Below are positions 7,162 to 8,837 of a stretch of DNA of 8,837 nucleotides, in pieces. This DNA comes from Verrucomicrobia bacterium UBA1629. Lineage in GTDB: Bacteria > Verrucomicrobiota > Kiritimatiellia > RFP12 > UBA1067. A program made the translations under genes and the position numbers. The notes below the pieces were generated by a model. The model worked only from the letters and a program-made list of their open reading frames with translations, was not told where the DNA came from and did not search any database. Within the stretch, counting starts at the first letter, position 1. Each line of letters opens with the position of its first letter. The stretch lies in assembly GCA_002321305.1 (NCBI GenBank), contig DCMF01000034.1, positions 1-8,837 on the forward strand, written 5' to 3'.

Positions 7162-8790
7162 TTAGCGGATGATGACGGCAAGTCCCCGGTAGGGCTTGCA
7201 CGACGCCTCGATTTCCGAGATTCCCACGTAGCCGTTCTGCTGTTCGACGCTGAACTCAATCCGAATGTCCGTCGCGTCGGGAACGAGAAACGCCCCGTCC
7301 GCGCGCGCATACGTCGCCTGATTGTTGGGCAGCCGGACATTGTTGTCATCCGGCCCGACAATGTTGGCGTTCGGCAGGGCATACCACGTCTCCCCGCCCG
7401 TACGCGTCTTGACAAGCAGCGAATCGATGCGGACTTCGGAACGTGTCTTGTTCAAATGCGTCGTCGTGACGCGCACGTTCCGCAGGCGCACACCGTTCAG
7501 GTCGTCCGCCGCGCAAAGACGGTAACTGATGTAGCCCCCGCCATCCGCAATGCGGCAATTCCAAGTAAACCCCTCACTCGTCGAAAACGCGATCTCACCA
7601 TCCGTAAACCGATTCGTCTCCACGTTCGCCGACCAGATGCCGTCATACGAGAAATCCGTGGCCGTGCGCCCCAGCAGCGCGTTCTCCTTCGCCGGCATCG
7701 GGTTCGCCTCCGCCAGCGGACAGACCGTCCAGTTCGCCGTGCCGGCTTCCGTCGCCTCGATCACGGGACGCGCCGTTCCCGCTTCCGCCGTGAACACGAC
7801 CTTCAGGTCGGTCACGCGGGACATGAGCGGCTGGCCTTTGGGATTCGCGTAAAAGGCTTCCCAGACCGCGACGCTGGCGGCGTTCGTGGCAACGGCGGAG
7901 TTCGGCAGCGTGAACCACGTCTCGCCCGTCGCGGACGTCTTGACCTGCACGGAGCCGATCTGAATCGCCGAGCCGTCTACTGCCGTGGACGTGACGCGCA
8001 CGCTCCCCAGCGCGAGGCCGCCGTCACGCAGCGACGCATACGTGACCGACGTTTTGCCGGCTTCGGACGAGACGGTGGGCGTCAGGTCGCGCAGAATATC
8101 CGCGGACGGCAGCAACGAACGCGCCGCCGTCTGCGGACGACAAGTCCATTTAAACGTCGCGCCAAATGCCATCGCCTCGATCTCGCCGAAGCCCACGCCA
8201 TTGGCCTGCTGCTCCTTGTCAAAGTCGAGCCGGATGGCCGTCACGCCGTCGGCGATCGGATTCCCGTCGGCGTCCGCATAGGTCGCCTGGAAGTTCGTCT
8301 CGCCCGTCTGCGGCACTGGCCCGATGAAGGCCGAATCCGCAAGTTCGGTCCACTCTGTCTGTCCCACTTTCTGGACGCTCAACTTGGCAATGCGGATCTG
8401 CGAACGCCCCTTGTCCGAATGCGTCGTCGTGAAGCGCACGGAGCCAAGCGCCACGCCCGCTGGATCGTCCGTCACCGAATAGCAGACGAATGCGCCGCCG
8501 CTTTCGATGAACTCGTTTCTCCAGTTATAGTTGCCGCCAATCGTGATGTTGCCATCTGTAAAGTACGTGGCATATTCTTCCGTAAAGGCGGTCGTACCGT
8601 TGCGCGACGAATCTGTCGGCTGACGTCCGCGCAAAAGGTTGACGGACTTGGGCAGCGGATTCGACTCCGTCAGTAGCTGGCAGTTCCACGCGCCGGCGGC
8701 GGAAGCCGTTTCGGCGACAACTGCGGTCGTCAGCGCCAGCGCGCCGCGCGCCAGCCACTGGGTGACAGGATTTTTCTTGTAGGTGTTCAT
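7162..8790 (-). CDS. Secreted protein with three discoidin-like tandem repeats
   Basis: A 542-residue protein with a clear signal peptide (basic MNTYKK, hydrophobic ALALTTAVVA, likely cleavage after ETASA near 31). The rest is three tandem copies of one beta-rich domain: about 34-207, 213-348 and 353-531. Each copy opens with W-x-C or W-x-x-C (AWNCQ, KWTCR, NWTVCP). A serine/proline and LLRGR- or LLGRTATD-like segment follows, then a LGSVRFTTTH or LRNVRVTTTH strand, a (Q/E)(I/V)RI strand, and a TEWTEL or ETWYALPN segment. Copies 1 and 3 then carry QATYA and end G(F/I)(G/S)EIEA. Copy 2 lacks about 33 residues that in copies 1 and 3 hold the FTDG...GGY/GGA segment. The fold resembles F5/8 type C (discoidin, CBM32-like) domains, which bind sugars or anchor enzymes; this is inference from pattern. 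It has no catalytic motif, no transmembrane tail and no PEP-CTERM; it ends at LAVIIR. As first gene of the operon it may be the surface glycan-binding component. Start: ATG with AAAGGA 10 bases upstream. Confidence 0.75.
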   Translation of the reverse strand: MNTYKKNPVTQWLARGALALTTAVVAETASAAGAWNCQLLTESNPLPKSVNLLRGRQPTDSSRNGTTAFTEEYATYFTDGNITIGGNYNWRNEFIESGGAFVCYSVTDDPAGVALGSVRFTTTHSDKGRSQIRIAKLSVQKVGQTEWTELADSAFIGPVPQTGETNFQATYADADGNPIADGVTAIRLDFDKEQQANGVGFGEIEAMAFGATFKWTCRPQTAARSLLPSADILRDLTPTVSSEAGKTSVTYASLRDGGLALGSVRVTSTAVDGSAIQIGSVQVKTSATGETWFTLPNSAVATNAASVAVWEAFYANPKGQPLMSRVTDLKVVFTAEAGTARPVIEATEAGTANWTVCPLAEANPMPAKENALLGRTATDFSYDGIWSANVETNRFTDGEIAFSTSEGFTWNCRIADGGGYISYRLCAADDLNGVRLRNVRVTTTHLNKTRSEVRIDSLLVKTRTGGETWYALPNANIVGPDDNNVRLPNNQATYARADGAFLVPDATDIRIEFSVEQQNGYVGISEIEASCKPYRGLAVIIR

Positions 8791-8834
8791 GGCGTCTGTT
8801 TCCTTTCGCTTGTTTTCGGTTTTTCCATTTTCAT
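8787..8834 (-). other. Fifteen-codon ORF, or 3' end of an upstream gene, overlapping the next start
   Basis: On the minus strand an ATG at 8834 opens MKMEKPKTSERKQTP and stops at a TGA that shares ATGA with the start of the repeat protein at 8790. The frame is also open to the window edge. It could be a short leader peptide, the tail of another operon gene coupled by the ATGA overlap, or chance in an A-rich leader. Nothing in the window decides between these. Confidence 0.25.
8801..8806 (-). promoter_or_regulatory. Ribosome binding site of the repeat protein
   Basis: AAAGGA on the minus strand lies 10 bases before the ATG at 8790, in an A-rich leader. No clear -35/-10 pair is visible in the 47 bases left before the window edge, so the operon promoter probably lies outside. 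Confidence 0.55.
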
Positions 8835-8837
8835 GGG

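Noticed and set aside
5194..8676. A plus-strand open frame of 1160 codons opposite the hydrolase and the repeat protein
   Set aside because: It is codon-aligned antisense to both genes, which share a frame. It stays open only because TTA, CTA and TCA codons are rare in these G+C-rich genes. Its translation is Arg-rich and shows no domain.

Overview
The window is G+C-rich. It holds one tightly packed leftward (minus-strand) operon of four secreted proteins, filling about 483 to 8790, plus the tail of an unrelated rightward gene at the left edge. Four exported carbohydrate-active proteins in a row, including a GH106-type alpha-L-rhamnosidase and a SASA-type sialate/carbohydrate O-acetylesterase, fit a polysaccharide-degrading bacterium of the Verrucomicrobiota/Kiritimatiellota/Lentisphaerota (PVC) type. 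That placement is inferred from gene content and style; no marker gene is present.

Layout, right to left in the direction of transcription: (1) 8790-7162, a signal-peptide protein built from three discoidin-like beta-sandwich repeats, the middle one shortened; (2) 7131-4687, a large secreted protein with N-terminal beta domains, a probable TIM-barrel glycosidase core and a C-terminal beta domain, which I cannot place in a named GH family; (3) 4670-1905, a GH106-like alpha-L-rhamnosidase with its C-terminal jelly roll; (4) 1898-483, a GDSL/SGNH-fold SASA acetylesterase with GQSNM, GESN and DIHP motifs. Gaps between genes are 6 to 30 bases. Each downstream Shine-Dalgarno overlaps or directly follows the preceding stop codon, so co-translation of one mRNA is likely.

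Working hypothesis: the operon binds (gene 1) and takes apart an O-acetylated, rhamnose-containing glycan outside the cytoplasm. The esterase (gene 4) would remove acetyl groups, the rhamnosidase (gene 3) terminal rhamnose, and gene 2 another linkage. Acetylated pectin (rhamnogalacturonan) or an algal or microbial rhamnan are possible targets; the sequence does not decide.

The left edge (2-280, plus strand) carries the 3' end of an unrecognised gene. Its coding signal appears to switch frame near base 190, which suggests a frameshift. Between it and the operon (281-482) lies a non-coding convergent spacer. It contains two 39-base tandem units, a third truncated unit, and an inverted, diverged copy of the same element that folds into a perfect 7-bp hairpin. 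The stem shows one compensatory base-pair change between copies, so this looks like a REP-like structured repeat.
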